Assembly: GCA_963576735.1 (NCBI GenBank)
Contig: OY755178.1
Span: 3,968,001-4,032,000 of the forward strand
From: Bedellia somnulentella
Taxonomy: Eukaryota; Arthropoda; Insecta; Lepidoptera; Bedelliidae
Direction: 5' to 3'
DNA: 64,000 bases
Shown one piece after another: positions 47,001 to 56,292 of the stretch. The notes under the pieces were generated by a model that had not been told where the DNA came from, did not search any database, and worked only from the letters and a program-made list of their open reading frames with translations. Numbering within the stretch: the first letter of the stretch is position 1; each line of letters opens with the position of its first letter. The position numbers were made by a program, and so were the translations under genes.

Positions 47001-48011
47001 ACAGTCATGGAGTTCATATAAATGTGAATATTATTACCAATGTTTTCATAACATCTGATTTTGGCTGCATGCATGAAACATGAACTCAAGTTTTATCAGA
47101 TTACAAATAAGTGTAAATTGACACAAGTACATATACTCACAGCTAGGAATAAGATATTCCTGAGTCACTTTATAAAGCTGAGAGTGGGAAAGATTGTGAA
47201 ATGAAGCTTGTTGTTGATAAGTCTCCAACCGCATCACCCAATAATCCTTTAAAAAGGCAAAGAGCCTTAGTTATCTCTTACAAACCACAATATTGAAAAA
47301 TTACTTAGTCAATTCGAAGACAATATACAGCTAATGATGACCTTAATTAAATATTAAACATGACTTGATTTTGGTTTTTTGATATGGTGGATAAAAAACA
47401 TAATGTAACTAGTTGAATGGCTAAAGGAATGGATAAACTAAGCTGTTAATAATTTCAGAACATATAGTTAAAAAGAAAATACTTTTTTACATAATGTTCT
47501 TGATGATAAATACAATTGGTGGTCTTATTTCTTCAAATCAAAGATATCGAGATTAAATCACAATAGTTACTTTACTTCAAAGTGTTGTATTTATATGGTT
47601 AATTAGTAACAGAATTAAGTTAGGCATAGATACTATCTTCCAATGATGTATAACTATACATCATTGATCATCATCTAAGATAGTCATCACTATAATTGTA
47701 CATCAAAGAAACCAACATTGAACAGACAAACCTGCTTCATGGCGTACTATAGGATCTTCCAACTTATTTTCTAAAATACTTCTCAATATTGGAATGGCTC
47801 TTTTATCTTGCATTTGTCCTAAGCAATAAGCAAGCTCATGTTTGAGAAGCACGGACTCGTCTTTGAAACAATCACTAATACACTTTATAGCTTCTTCTCC
47901 ACCCAAGTTCCTCAAAGTAAAAAGAGCACGAAACCTTTCTTTCATTGGTCTTGAAGGGTCATTTAGTACTTTGCCTATTTGGCACAAGGCAGAGTCTGAC
48001 AGATTTGCCAT
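40879..48011 (-). CDS. DOHH: deoxyhypusine hydroxylase (DOHH), four exons
   Basis: DOHH is the non-haem di-iron enzyme that completes hypusine on eIF5A by hydroxylating the deoxyhypusine left by deoxyhypusine synthase; it acts in the cytosol. Exons on the minus strand are 48011-47732, 45717-45397, 44055-43866 and 41002-40879 (280, 321, 190 and 124 nt; 915 nt, 304 residues plus TAA; the human protein has 302). Each intron is GT...AG and the joins stay in frame. The protein is two blocks of HEAT-like repeats. Four His-Glu metal-ligand pairs fall at about residues 58-59, 91-92, 211-212 and 244-245, inside [40 protein letters not shown] and [13 protein letters not shown], the family's diagnostic motifs. 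The linker carries IDPAPP and the second half [12 protein letters not shown]. The start has A at -3 and G at +4 and matches the family N-terminus. The gene looks intact; introns of 2014, 1341 and 2863 nt are full of SINE and LINE pieces. No canonical AATAAA was seen just past the stop. Confidence 0.96.
41022..41225 (-). mobile_element. SINE-B in DOHH intron 3
   Basis: (CATA)n tail to TTAGTCGCCTCT; 5' end missing. About 20 bases from exon 4. Confidence 0.85.
41265..41410 (-). mobile_element. SINE-A fragment in DOHH intron 3
   Basis: CTTCTGAACATCACGTGAAA, GGGGTTCAGAGTACCCACGT and GTAGGAGGCAGGCCTATCGC; both ends lost. Confidence 0.7.
41925..42165. mobile_element. SINE-C inverted dimer
   Basis: Left half is minus orientation (CATGAAAACCTCATGTGGGG to TTTCGACACAGGCGGGGA), right half plus orientation (tRNA-like head, then GATCCCCGCCTGTGTCGAAA to ATTAGTAATACTTA). 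About 57 bases of each half are exactly complementary. Confidence 0.8.
42041..42111 (+). repeat. tRNA-like head of SINE-C (complete cloverleaf)
   Basis: A full cloverleaf can be drawn: acceptor GACACGG/CTGTGTC (one G-T pair), D stem GCTC/GAGC, anticodon stem TCGGG/CCCGA with loop GCGTTTA, T stem GCGGG/CCCGC with loop TTCGATC. A and B boxes are intact. Position 33 is C not T, and the sequence runs on into SINE body, so it is not called a tRNA gene. Confidence 0.7.
42900..43682 (+). mobile_element. LINE 3' fragment in DOHH intron 3
   Basis: A frame ending at 43182 closes with ARMC-like [20 protein letters not shown] and [10 protein letters not shown], a pattern seen at the C-terminus of Jockey-type polymerases. 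An A/T-rich 3' region follows and ends GTTGGCAATCCG with (AATA)n at 43648-43681. Low certainty for the coding part. Confidence 0.4.
43355..43515. repeat. tandem duplication in DOHH intron 3
   Basis: GATTTGATTATTAATTTAAG and the next ~45 bases occur at 43355 and again at 43456, about 101 bases apart. Confidence 0.75.
43730..43785 (+). mobile_element. RTE-type LINE tail scraps in DOHH intron 3
   Basis: TTCAAGTCTCTGCCACCCCA followed by a decayed end. A second scrap is near 42423-42480 (AGGGATATATAGAACCAATG). Confidence 0.45.
43866..44055 (-). CDS. DOHH: DOHH exon 3 (third and fourth His-Glu pairs)
   Basis: The acceptor CAG is at 44058-44056. The exon reads [20 protein letters not shown] and then a second [12 protein letters not shown] repeat, supplying the C-terminal pair of iron ligands. 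It ends EVLK plus AG before a GTATC donor at 43865-43864. The phase fits exon 4 exactly. Confidence 0.95.
44100..44290 (-). mobile_element. SINE-A fragment in DOHH intron 2
   Basis: AGGGGTTGCAGAGGTCTATT, AACATCATGTGTCAATTTGC and GGTGGCTTTA; strongly decayed. Confidence 0.45.
44755..44905 (-). mobile_element. SINE-C in DOHH intron 2
   Basis: TGTCCATGAAAACCTCATGT, then the complement of a tRNA-like head (GGAATCGAACCCACAACCTC). Confidence 0.7.
45040..45212 (-). mobile_element. RTE-type LINE 3' end in DOHH intron 2
   Basis: Begins in CATACATACATATTCTCACG on the plus strand (tail complement) and covers the last ~50 codons ([16 protein letters not shown] type). 5' truncated. Confidence 0.8.
45397..45717 (-). 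CDS. DOHH: DOHH exon 2 (end of first HEAT block, linker, start of second)
   Basis: The acceptor is a T-rich tract ending CAG at 45720-45718. The first bases complete Gly and read [12 protein letters not shown], matching the family right after the second metal site. The exon runs through the [13 protein letters not shown] helix, the IDPAPP linker and [15 protein letters not shown], and stops after ALGK plus one base before a GT donor at 45396-45395. Confidence 0.95.
45985..46420 (-). mobile_element. SINE-C related copies in DOHH intron 1
   Basis: 46035-46115 is the complement of a tRNA-like head (GGATCGAACCCGCGACCTCC); a second decayed head is at 46150-46185 and the body end GAAAACCTCACATGGGGATT at 46366-46390. 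A 62-codon frame here is the usual spurious translation of a tRNA-like SINE. Confidence 0.65.
47130..47290 (-). mobile_element. SINE-B in DOHH intron 1, diverged
   Basis: ACATATACTCACAGCTAGGA to CAACCGCATCACCCAATAAT and TTAGTTATCTCTTAC. Confidence 0.65.
47732..48011 (-). CDS. DOHH: DOHH exon 1 (start codon, first HEAT repeats)
   Basis: Encodes residues 1 to 93 plus one base of the next codon. It begins [20 protein letters not shown] and holds the first two His-Glu pairs. It ends in GAAGCAG followed by a GT donor at 47731-47730, which cuts the Gly codon of the second HEAG motif. Reading on past the donor gives only an unrelated tail. Confidence 0.95.
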
Positions 48012-48690
48012 TGTAAAATATATTTAAAATTTAAAATCTCCAATGTAAATATCGTGATTTATCAACATAACCTCACTTTACTTTTTTTTATTTGGCTTCA
48101 GAGTGCTTTTCATATAGCTATAATTTCGCCAATGTCGAGTAAGCGAAAAATTATACATCTTACATTGACTAAATTACACAAAGTTATGTCTTACAAAATA
48201 TGTATATGTTCAGTCCTCTAGTAGTATCATATGCGCACTCCAGCGGCGCTAGTATAGCAAGTAATAACAGTCGAGATATCTCGTCTGTCGTGGCTTCCGA
48301 AATTCTCGGACTCCTCCCACTTTTGTTAGCACAGTCTTGTATGTCGAGAGAGGACGACAAATCTTTCATGGCCGAGAAGACGTTTATTCGTTCACTTTCC
48401 GTCGGTCAATTAGGTTTTTTACTTTTTATTTTAGTGTGTATTTGAGTTCATTCAAAATTAGTTGGTGTCTTTCTACCACTTTGCTTACGGCTGATTATTT
48501 TACCCATTTTAGAGGTTTATGTAGGTATATTAAATACACTCTTATAATTTTCTCGTTTCATAACACATTATGGATAATATACCATTTATACAGCTTTGAG
48601 TAAACGAAATTTCAACAGGTAGAAATTTTCAAGATTTTGTTGACGTTGGCAGAGAGAAGTTGTCATTCTATGGGTTATTTGCCACATAAA
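48012..48690. promoter_or_regulatory. intergenic region upstream of DOHH, possible bidirectional promoter
   Basis: About 0.7 kb between the DOHH start codon and an AAGATGG-type motif at about 48692 on the other strand. The middle part, about 48220-48400, is richer in CpG than its surroundings and has no repeat I recognise. No TATA box was found at a sensible distance from the DOHH start. Short open frames here on both strands (81 and 61 codons) resemble no family I know. The promoter role is inferred from position only. Confidence 0.4.
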
Positions 48691-49143
48691 ACAAGATGGT
48701 CGTTTCGTGTTGTTTTGTTATGTTTCTATCGGTTTTATAAATAAACGGATTTCAAGGATGGAGTACTATTTGTTGATATAGTAAGTATATAAGTTTCTTT
48801 ATGAATATGCGAGTGATTATAAATGTGTTGTATAAGTTTAATGTGCATTTTTTTAACTTTACAGACCAGTGTATTCGAAACTCAAAACACCATCCCCGAT
48901 TTAGCCACTATTTGGCTTCATCCCTCCAATGGACAAGTGGATAGACGATGTGGAGTTGTGGACCCTCGTAACTTGAGGCCCATCCGGAGATCAAAGAATC
49001 CGGCAAACCGATATTGATCGGATGAGACTTAATAAAATCGTAAGTTTTCATTTCACTTTTTACCAGTCGTAAGTATAGCGTACAAGAAATAAAAAAGAAA
49101 CAATTCGCAATCTAAATCCTATAGAGAATGCTATATGAATCTA

Positions 49144-49640
49144 AAGCGGCCAGTACACAATGGCGGACGATGGCCCACTGCTCGCCATCGCCACTGTGTA
49201 CAGGGGGCAATGGTGCATGATGGCGGACAATTGCCGATCGTGGCGCGCAATGGCGCGCAATGGCGAAGTTGTCGGTTTTTCGGGCACACTTCAAAGGAAT
49301 CGTGGCGTAGCATGGCCGGTGGTGTTTCCACAATGGGCCATTGTTTAGTTCGTCACCGACCGCTCATAGATACTTATACTTTTTTTGGAATATTTTATTG
49401 CAAAATGTATTTATAATCACTATATGACGTAAAAATAACATAAATAGCGCCATAAATAAAATAAATTACATACATAATAATAAATAAATAGCTGCAACCA
49501 TGATTATTTCGACGTCCGTCGCAAGTGGATTGCCAGGCAGTAATGAGCAATGGGCCATTGTGTGAACACCAATTGATCGTGGCCTACAATTGCCAATTGC
49601 GAAGCGTGGCCCATCGTGGGCCATTGTGTACTGGGCACTT
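49144..49640. mobile_element. GC-rich TIR element (MITE-4) next to DOHH
   Basis: The left end AAGCGGCCAGTACACAATGG and complemented right end AAGTGCCCAGTACACAATGG match 18 of 20. The interior repeats short units such as AATGGCGCGC, GATGGC and GTGGC, so several unrelated frames stay open over it; none is a gene. It is much more GC-rich than its surroundings. Superfamily unassigned. Confidence 0.65.
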
Positions 49641-50340
49641 ATAAGTAATGATTGATAGTATCTGCCTTCCCCAGTGAGAACTTTTGACGCGATGCTATGT
49701 ATGTTTTGACGATGATATGAAATAAGTAGTTAAACCAAAGATTAAATATTACTCCTCAATCTTACTTTGGAATAGACATAACACTTATACTTACCTATGC
49801 CACACCATACCTATACTCATGGCTATAAATCACATTATTTTGTATAAAACAGGGTATATACCGCTGCTTTCATATTATAGGGGCACAATTCAAAAAACAT
49901 GATTGTTGGGAAAACGCGTTTAAAGAGTTTTGAGCCTCTGTATTTTCACAAAATCGGTCATAAATAAATTAAACTAATAATAACAAAATCATATAACTTA
50001 ATAAGTGTATGTCCATTAAGCAGGAAATGTCCATATATTATTCAAACTCGAAATCTCAATTTTTATAGATGTGCCCCTTTAATATGAAAGCAGCGATATA
50101 TCTAGCCAAAACTTCTCAGTTCATTTAATTATGTTTTGTTCATGTATGTACAAGTAAAGCTTCATCTAGGCATAGACACCTAAATATGAACGTTAGGTGA
50201 CCATGTTGAGCAGTACACATGATCTCTGTACCCCATCGTAAGGTTATGAATGGAGGTGTTATGACTAGATTATACTTAGAATCACCGAAGTAACTAATGC
50301 ATATTTTCTTTATTTTCAGAACATTGCGGAAAAGGAGTAT

Positions 50341-50368
50341 CATATATATATATATATATATATATATA
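50341..50368. repeat. (AT)n microsatellite
   Basis: About fourteen AT units just after a strong acceptor-like site at 50317. Confidence 0.9.
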
Positions 50369-51224
50369 CCCATCTTACTTTGAATGTCCTCTAATAAGAC
50401 CGAGAAGCTTCTGAATAGTATATAAGTGTTGCAGTTGCAAATTTGTTTTGTTAATTTAGTTTTAGTTAAATAGTGAACTACTATACTGTGTGTAACTGAA
50501 ATGAGTATGTCTTGATGAATTAAAAACATTTTAGTTAGTCAGTATTAGTAACATATTGTAAGTAAGTGTATCAAATAAGACAAGCATGATACAATAGTCC
50601 TTTAAATGCAACTCTTATTATGTGTGAGTTTTTAATAAAGTTTTGTATTATTACTGTGTAAGTTAAAATGCTACCTCAATTATTTGTATAGCTGTGCGGT
50701 TGGGGTTAAAATATATTTATATAGTTGCATGCACTGCTATAATATAGATTAATTTGGTAGTTTGTTTTAAACATTGCTTTGTATTGTCATTTAATAGACT
50801 ACTACACTATAACTATGTGTTGCTGTTGAATAATTTTGAGATATTGCTTTGTGTCGATTTTACAAAAGTGGCCTTACATGTGTTCAACAATAAATATATA
50901 TAATATAAATAAATGTCTTCTTTTTGAATCCTTGTTTTTTATTCCAAATACCTATTTCCTGTTATCATATATATGAACATATTGCCATCAAGAGTATTGC
51001 TAAATCAATATATAGATTGCAACCTTGGGGCAATTTTGTTGCCCAGCATAATGCTGATGCTGTGGTAAAATAGCTGTGCCTGCATATTTTAATAGAGTTA
51101 GAAAATTTCGGCAAAATAAAAGACGGTAAAGTTTACAAGCGACAATTTAATGATTAAATGTGAATCGAAAATTGGTCGATAATAATTATGTAAGAAAGTT
51201 GTATTAACATCTCGAACTTGGCAA

Positions 51225-51715
51225 AACGAAATGGGGTAGCGCTTTTTAAAACCGACGCAACAGTTTCATTGTGATTGGCTTGTGCCAACAGACTTGAACT
51301 AAATTTCATGTTTCCCAAGTCAAACTTCAGAAAAAATATTGATAAACAAAATAATGACACGAAAGATGGGTGGTGCTTTTATAAACCGATGCACAGCGTA
51401 ACAGCAAAAAAAATCTAAAACTATGTAATTTAGTACAGTTTCAAACTAAAAATAACAAATCATTTTGAAACTTTATTTAAAAATATATTCCATAATCATT
51501 GACGTGGTATTTAAAACATACACTGCACCTTAAATAATAAAACAGTTAAGAATTTTAAACTAAAACTCACAAATCTAGAGTGAAATAAATGTAAATAAAT
51601 ACAATAACAAAAAAGGCGTGGTAGTGCTATTTTAAACCAATGTTTCGCGATTAAAATTTACTAAGTTTACAGTTTTAAACTTAAATATGTAATACTCATT
51701 CAAAATTGTATGAAA
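51225..51715. repeat. irregular repeat cluster
   Basis: The segment ATGGGGTAGCGCTTTTTAAA recurs in varied form at about 51232, 51366 and 51610, each followed by AT-rich DNA. The motif resembles the reversed SINE-B 5' end. Not identified further. Confidence 0.4.
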
Positions 51716-51719
51716 AATT

Positions 51720-52105
51720 TAACTTTTGTATCTTAATAACAAAATTACGTAATTATATTTTGTTGTCGTGACCCCAACCTCACCACGAGAAATATCATGA
51801 CTATGTCGTCGCAGCGTCGACATATGTCTTCGCGTAATGTAACACTGTGCTAGCAAAAGAAGGGAGTTGTCGTTACCCTCGTCGAGAAAACACGAAACCA
51901 TTCGCTCAGTGACGTCACACGCCCTTGAACATACGCTTTTTTTACATGCTGTGCTAGCGACGGTCGAGAAACGGATCTTCTCTACGGCTGCATCGACAAA
52001 AACGTCTTTCTCGTGCGCCCCGACGTGTTTCATTACTTATCGTACTAGCACCGCAGAGAGGATTTTATTTGATACACCAACTCCGTGTGTTACAAAATTG
52101 ATTAT
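51720..52105. other. CpG-rich segment with opposed open frames, unidentified
   Basis: Rich in CGTC, TCGACG and CGAGAA. The minus-strand frame 52033-51719 (104 codons) and plus frame 51867-52127 overlap. The minus one ends SRGEVGVTTTKYN and could be degenerate transposon coding sequence. Nothing recognised; it lies directly before the LINE at 52140. Confidence 0.3.
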
Positions 52106-52139
52106 CTATCTTGGTAATGTTATTTAGGAATTATAATAT

Positions 52140-52603
52140 TCATATAAACTTAGAACTACTGAGTCTCATGGAAAATTTCAAGGAACTACCACAGGGTTCT
52201 CTTTTAGGTCCCCTACTAATTATTGTTTTTGTCGGCGACATTGACTCTTGTTTTAAAAATTCCTCCCATTTACTTTTTGCAGACGATATGAAAGTATTTA
52301 TGGTTGTCAACAATGCTGCTGATGCTTTGTGTCTCCAAGAGGATCTCTGCAGACTAGACGACTATTGTGTGAGTAACAAGTTAGACCTAAATGTCTCTAA
52401 GTGCTTTTGTGTTACTTTCTCTAGAAAGAGACATTTGTTCGAAGCTGCTAACACAATCAAAGGTCAAGATTTAGCTAGGGCACTTTCATCGTGTGATCTA
52501 GGTGTCACGTATGATAGCAAATTACTATTCGATCAGCATATAGACAACATTGTTAGTAAAGCATCCAAATCTCTTGGTTTTATTATGCGAGCTTCTAAGC
52601 CTT
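52140..52603 (+). mobile_element. Jockey-superfamily LINE, reverse transcriptase fragment (5' half, split)
   Basis: Open frame with the RT core: LPQGSLLGPLL, then FADDMKVFM (catalytic ADD with Met after it), then LDDYCVSNKLDLNVSKC, VTFSRKR and DLGVTYDSKLLFDQHIDNIV, ending ASKPF. The 5' part, with endonuclease and fingers, is missing. The frame is cut at a TTAA by a 2255 bp element and resumes in the same family order at 54867. Confidence 0.85.
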
Positions 52604-53549
52604 TTAAGGGCCTCCCTCGAAAATTTCACTGATTTTGGTAGTTTTCAAACTCAATGAAATCTGCTCAATGAAACAATCACACTCTAAATAAAATATATGT
52701 TCAAGTTCAATATCTTTTCTTCAATAATGACGGTTCTCATTCGTTTTCAATAATAATCGACTAAGAAAAAAAAAATTTTGGGGGGCTTTTTTATCGTAAA
52801 GTCTGATATTGCTGTCAGAATACTGCATATATGTTATCGATTACGTAATATTTGCGTAGACAACTGAGTAATCTATCATCTGAATGAATAATTTTTAGTC
52901 TTTTCATCCTAATTATGGAGTTATAAAGCATTTTCCCTAAATTTCTATGTCAATCTTTAGCGGGTCCCTGTGCGGAGAACGGGGCGGCACGGCAGATGGC
53001 TGTTAGCCTTCATGCGCAGAGCTTGTGTCGATTTTTTCTGTAATAGAGCTTCTTGCCGCTTCCCGCGCTTTTTAGATAATTTATTTTGGTTGTGCGCAAC
53101 ATAGTCGCTTGTTTTGCTTTACATTATAAGTTTGATAACAATCGTAATATTATCGTTAATTTCACCCTGTTTCGGTAGTACGAAATGATCCAACGCATTA
53201 GGGGCCATGCGATGTTGATATGGGCGTGAGTTCAAATCTTTTATCCGGGACATGCTTTTTGTTTATTTCTTTCCTCGTAAAATTATTTTGTTTCGGTTAT
53301 GATGATAAATGCATGATTAAAAATACTGGGAATAAATCTGTTTTGTGAATACGCTCGTTTTATCCTAATGTTCTGTAAATCCAGCTGAAACAATTATTAT
53401 CTTTTTGCTTTCAATTTATGTGATGTTTTTACATCTTTTTTTAGTAAGATTAAAAGTATTGTTTACCTTATAATAACGTCGGAAAATTAAATAAAGGAAA
53501 TAAACATGTGCAGAAAATCAAAAATTTCCAATTAAACAAAACCTTTTGA

Positions 53550-53730
53550 ACAACATACATACTCACGGCTATAAATCCCTAAAAGGGGTAGCCAGAGCTG
53601 AGAAATTAAAAAATCCTCAGCCACTTTTGGAAGTTGAGTAAGAAAAAGATGGTAGAATAAAAGGTTGTTGGTGATGGGTCTCCAACCGCATTGCCCAAAA
53701 ATCCCTTAAAAAGCAAACCTCTAATTAAGT
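53550..53730 (-). mobile_element. SINE-B inside the 2255 bp TTAA element
   Basis: ACATACATACTCACGGCTAT to CCAAAAATCCCTTAAAAAGC. Confidence 0.85.
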
Positions 53731-54297
53731 AAATAAACAAATACAAAAGACGCATATTTATAGTCTCCTTCTAACAAGAAACTATAACCAAGTATATATT
53801 TTTGAATTATTATTATTTATTTATTAATGAGAAAAAACAGAAAAAGCAAAAAGAATATAGAATAACAACATATAGAACATAAGTAAATAAATTTTGGTAT
53901 CTCCTCAACTTTTCTCACAGATAGATAACAAAAACAATCAATACAAAAAAGTTATCAATACAGAAAAACAGAAATAAAATATGAAAAATGATAACAACCA
54001 CAACGAACATAAATAGACAGAAGTAAATACACAACATTCTTAAGATAAATTTAAACAATAATTGTAATAATTAATAACATACACACACATTAAAGACTTT
54101 TTAAAATAAGTAAGAACATTTTCTTGCAGCGCTGCTTCGAAAAGCAGAATAAGTCTACATCCGTGAAATAAATATTATATGTATCGCACATCCTGCACAA
54201 AGGAGCCCTCTTACCTACATTGGTCCTGCTGACCCCTAGGGCGAATACATGTTTATTCCTTGTAGCGTGACTCGGAACACGTTATGAATTATATATT

Positions 54298-54375
54298 ATT
54301 GCTGTGTAGTGTCGGCTTAGAATAGCACTACCCCATTTCTTCCGGTGGGTGTACATAAGAGGCGAGTGGTAGTAT
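54298..54375 (+). mobile_element. SINE-B 5' fragment
   Basis: TGCTGTGTAGTGTCGGCTTA to GTACATAAGAGGCGAG. Confidence 0.8.
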
Positions 54376-54866
54376 TTACTAAATGCTTTCTCCTGTTTTA
54401 TAATTTATGCCGATTTTTTATTCAAGTGTGATTTTTGGACGTTGCGATAATAGCACGTCACGTTATTTCTACTGCCATCCACGAACACTTTGTTGTGTCG
54501 GCTAAGAATAACATAATCCCCTTTTACTTGGTGTCACCTGAAACCCACTATCACGAGTTTTCTTCTCGACATATTCCCCTCCTATATTCCGAAGGTGTCA
54601 TAAAAATAGTTTTGTGAAGTTATTTTAATTTCAATAATTATATTCATCCAAGCGAGACACAATTGTAATATCAATACGCACGTAGCGATTCTACAACGTA
54701 GTACGAGACTATTTCCGTAGATGGCGCTTAGTTTATGGTTATTTATAATAGTTACTAGTGAGTTACTAGATGGCTTATTTTACGAGTTTGATTAAAGGTG
54801 AGGAAACGGCAGGGGGAAGCCCAAATGCCGTTTCAAGGTTCTCATCTTTTCGGGGGACGCCCTTAA

Positions 54867-55590
54867 ATCAATGAAGACTGTAAAGCTGCTGTACTGTGCG
54901 TATGTTCGAAGTCATCTTGAATATGCCAGCCAGATTTGGAACCCTCAATACGTGGTTTATATAAATAGGCTGCAGAAGATTCAGAGAAAGTTCACACGCT
55001 ACATCGGATTTAAATTTAAGATTCCCTACACCGACTACGAGCACCGATGTGAACGTCTCCATCTCCTTCCCCTTAAACTCCGTAGGACAGTGGCTGATGT
55101 TATTTTCCTTTTACAAATAATTAGAGGTTACATAGATTGTCCGGAGCTGTTACAGATAGTAAACATCAATGTTCCGACCATCTAGGAAATTTAAAACCCT
55201 CCACGTTCCTGCATGCAGCAACAACTTCCGGGAAAACTTCTTTTCCATACGCACAAGTAATACAATTAACAGAATTTGCAACTCAAAGGTCGATATATTT
55301 TGCAGTAGTTTTGAAACGGTTAAATCCACTTTTATACGCAATTTTGTATCTTCTTTAGCGCATCGGTAGTAGCAGTTAACTATAGAGTATGTATTATCAT
55401 GTTTTCTGTATAGTTATACCTTTAGATTTATTTTATTTTTATAAAAGGTACATCCTATTATACGTTATGATTAATTATATAAAAAAGAAACTATTGTTAG
55501 CATAATTATGAGTGTACAACCTTGTGTTTTTTTATTATTATTAAGTTTTCCGTAATTATGAAATAAAAAAATAAAATAAAATAAAACTCT
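54867..55590 (+). mobile_element. Jockey-superfamily LINE, C-terminal part and 3' tail (continuation)
   Basis: Resumes with MKTVKLLYCAYVRSHLEYAS, QIWNPQY, LQKIQRKFTRYIGF and RCERLHLLPLKLRR, the usual thumb/C-terminal block of these LINEs. It shifts frame near 55180 and continues to 55369 with KTLHVPACSNNFRENFFSIR. The 3' UTR ends in repeated AATAAA units at about 55560-55588. Removing the insertion restores KPFK-SMKTVKLLY. Confidence 0.85.
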
Positions 55591-55924
55591 TTCGTAGACA
55601 CTTTGACAGGATCCCTAGCCACCTCACTAGATTATACTATTTAACCATGAGGCGGGCTGCGAGTTTTATCTAATTGTTAACGCCGTAGTTAAGTAATGCT
55701 AAGGAGCAAGAAAAACACAAATGTGTATTGCTCTCACTCTGATTTATGGAAGTAATTTATTCTAATGGAAAACGAAATTTCGATTGAAACCCATATCCAT
55801 TTACATAGATGGGAACTCTAGAACGTAACCCTCGCAGCGCTCTCAAATCCCGACAACCCGAACAACCTCGAGTTAACTGCCTCTGAGGCCTCGAGGACTT
55901 GGAATGTACAAGTAGATGTTTGTA
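55591..55924. other. no recognised feature
   Basis: Sequence between two LINEs; nothing identified. Confidence 0.5.
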
Positions 55925-56292
55925 ATATCAAATTAAAAATTCAAATTCAAATTCATTTATTTCCAAAAACGGTACATTACAGTTATTATTATATCTGTGG
56001 CCCCCGCACTAGGTTAGACCTGTATCACGGGCAGCCAAATAAATTATACAAAAACAGATCTCGGATACAATGACAATATAATTAATTCAATCAATTAATA
56101 ATAATTTATTAATTAATAGTGATTAATTCATAATATGATATTATATATATTTTTAGGTACAATAATAATATATACATTTTTTATTATTTAAGATAAGGTT
56201 TATATAATGAATGAGTAGGTGTATGTGTGTGTGTAAGTGTGTGTGTGTTTGCGCGTCAGTTCTGTGGTTTTGTCGTGTGGTCACTCGTTTAT
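55925..56292 (-). mobile_element. 3' UTR and tail of the Jockey/CR1-type LINE
   Basis: Downstream of the LINE stop codon the minus strand runs through a (TG)n-rich stretch at about 56220-56255 and ends near 55935-55962 in repeated GAATTT units next to ATAAATGAATTTGAATTTG, the A/T-rich short-repeat end typical of CR1/Jockey elements. Confidence 0.7.

Larger units (their letters stand above)
48690..50930 (+). ncRNA. putative divergent transcript head-to-head with DOHH (noncoding or short ORF)
   Basis: A transcription unit is suggested by signals, not homology. Exon 1 would start near AAGATGGTCG at about 48692 and end at 48780 before a perfect GTAAGTAT donor. Exon 2 would start at 48865 or 48870 after a T-rich ACAG and end at 49039 before GTAAGTTTTC. 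Exon 3 could start at about 50318 after a strong TTTCTTTATTTTCAG. AATAAA-type signals follow at about 50888-50912. Coding content is unclear: the ATG at 48758 meets a stop at the junction with the first acceptor, while the second acceptor gives a 56-residue frame starting MEYYLLIYVFETQN. A 62-codon open stretch without ATG also spans the junction. A GC-rich MITE and an (AT)n tract lie inside. It could be a lncRNA, a small-protein gene or chance. Confidence 0.35.
52608..54862. mobile_element. 2255 bp non-autonomous piggyBac-like element inside the LINE
   Basis: Flanked by TTAA at 52604-52607 and 54863-54866. The left end is GGGCCTCCCTCGAAAA; the complement of the right end is GGGCGTCCCCCGAAAA, 14 of 16 matching. 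TTAA duplication with C/G-run terminal repeats is typical of the piggyBac superfamily. No transposase-like frame is visible. Inside are a CpG-richer stretch at about 52970-53110, a SINE-B copy on the minus strand (53550-53730), an A-rich stretch (53790-54120) and SINE-B debris at 54300-54375. It shares its end sequence with the ~427 bp elements at 25155 and 39374. Confidence 0.8.

Noticed and set aside
48184..48445. Overlapping 61- and 81-codon frames upstream of DOHH
   Set aside because: No recognisable protein feature; more likely promoter or UTR sequence with higher CpG.
49112..49416. Five overlapping frames on both strands
   Set aside because: Caused by the GC-rich, stop-poor composition of MITE-4.
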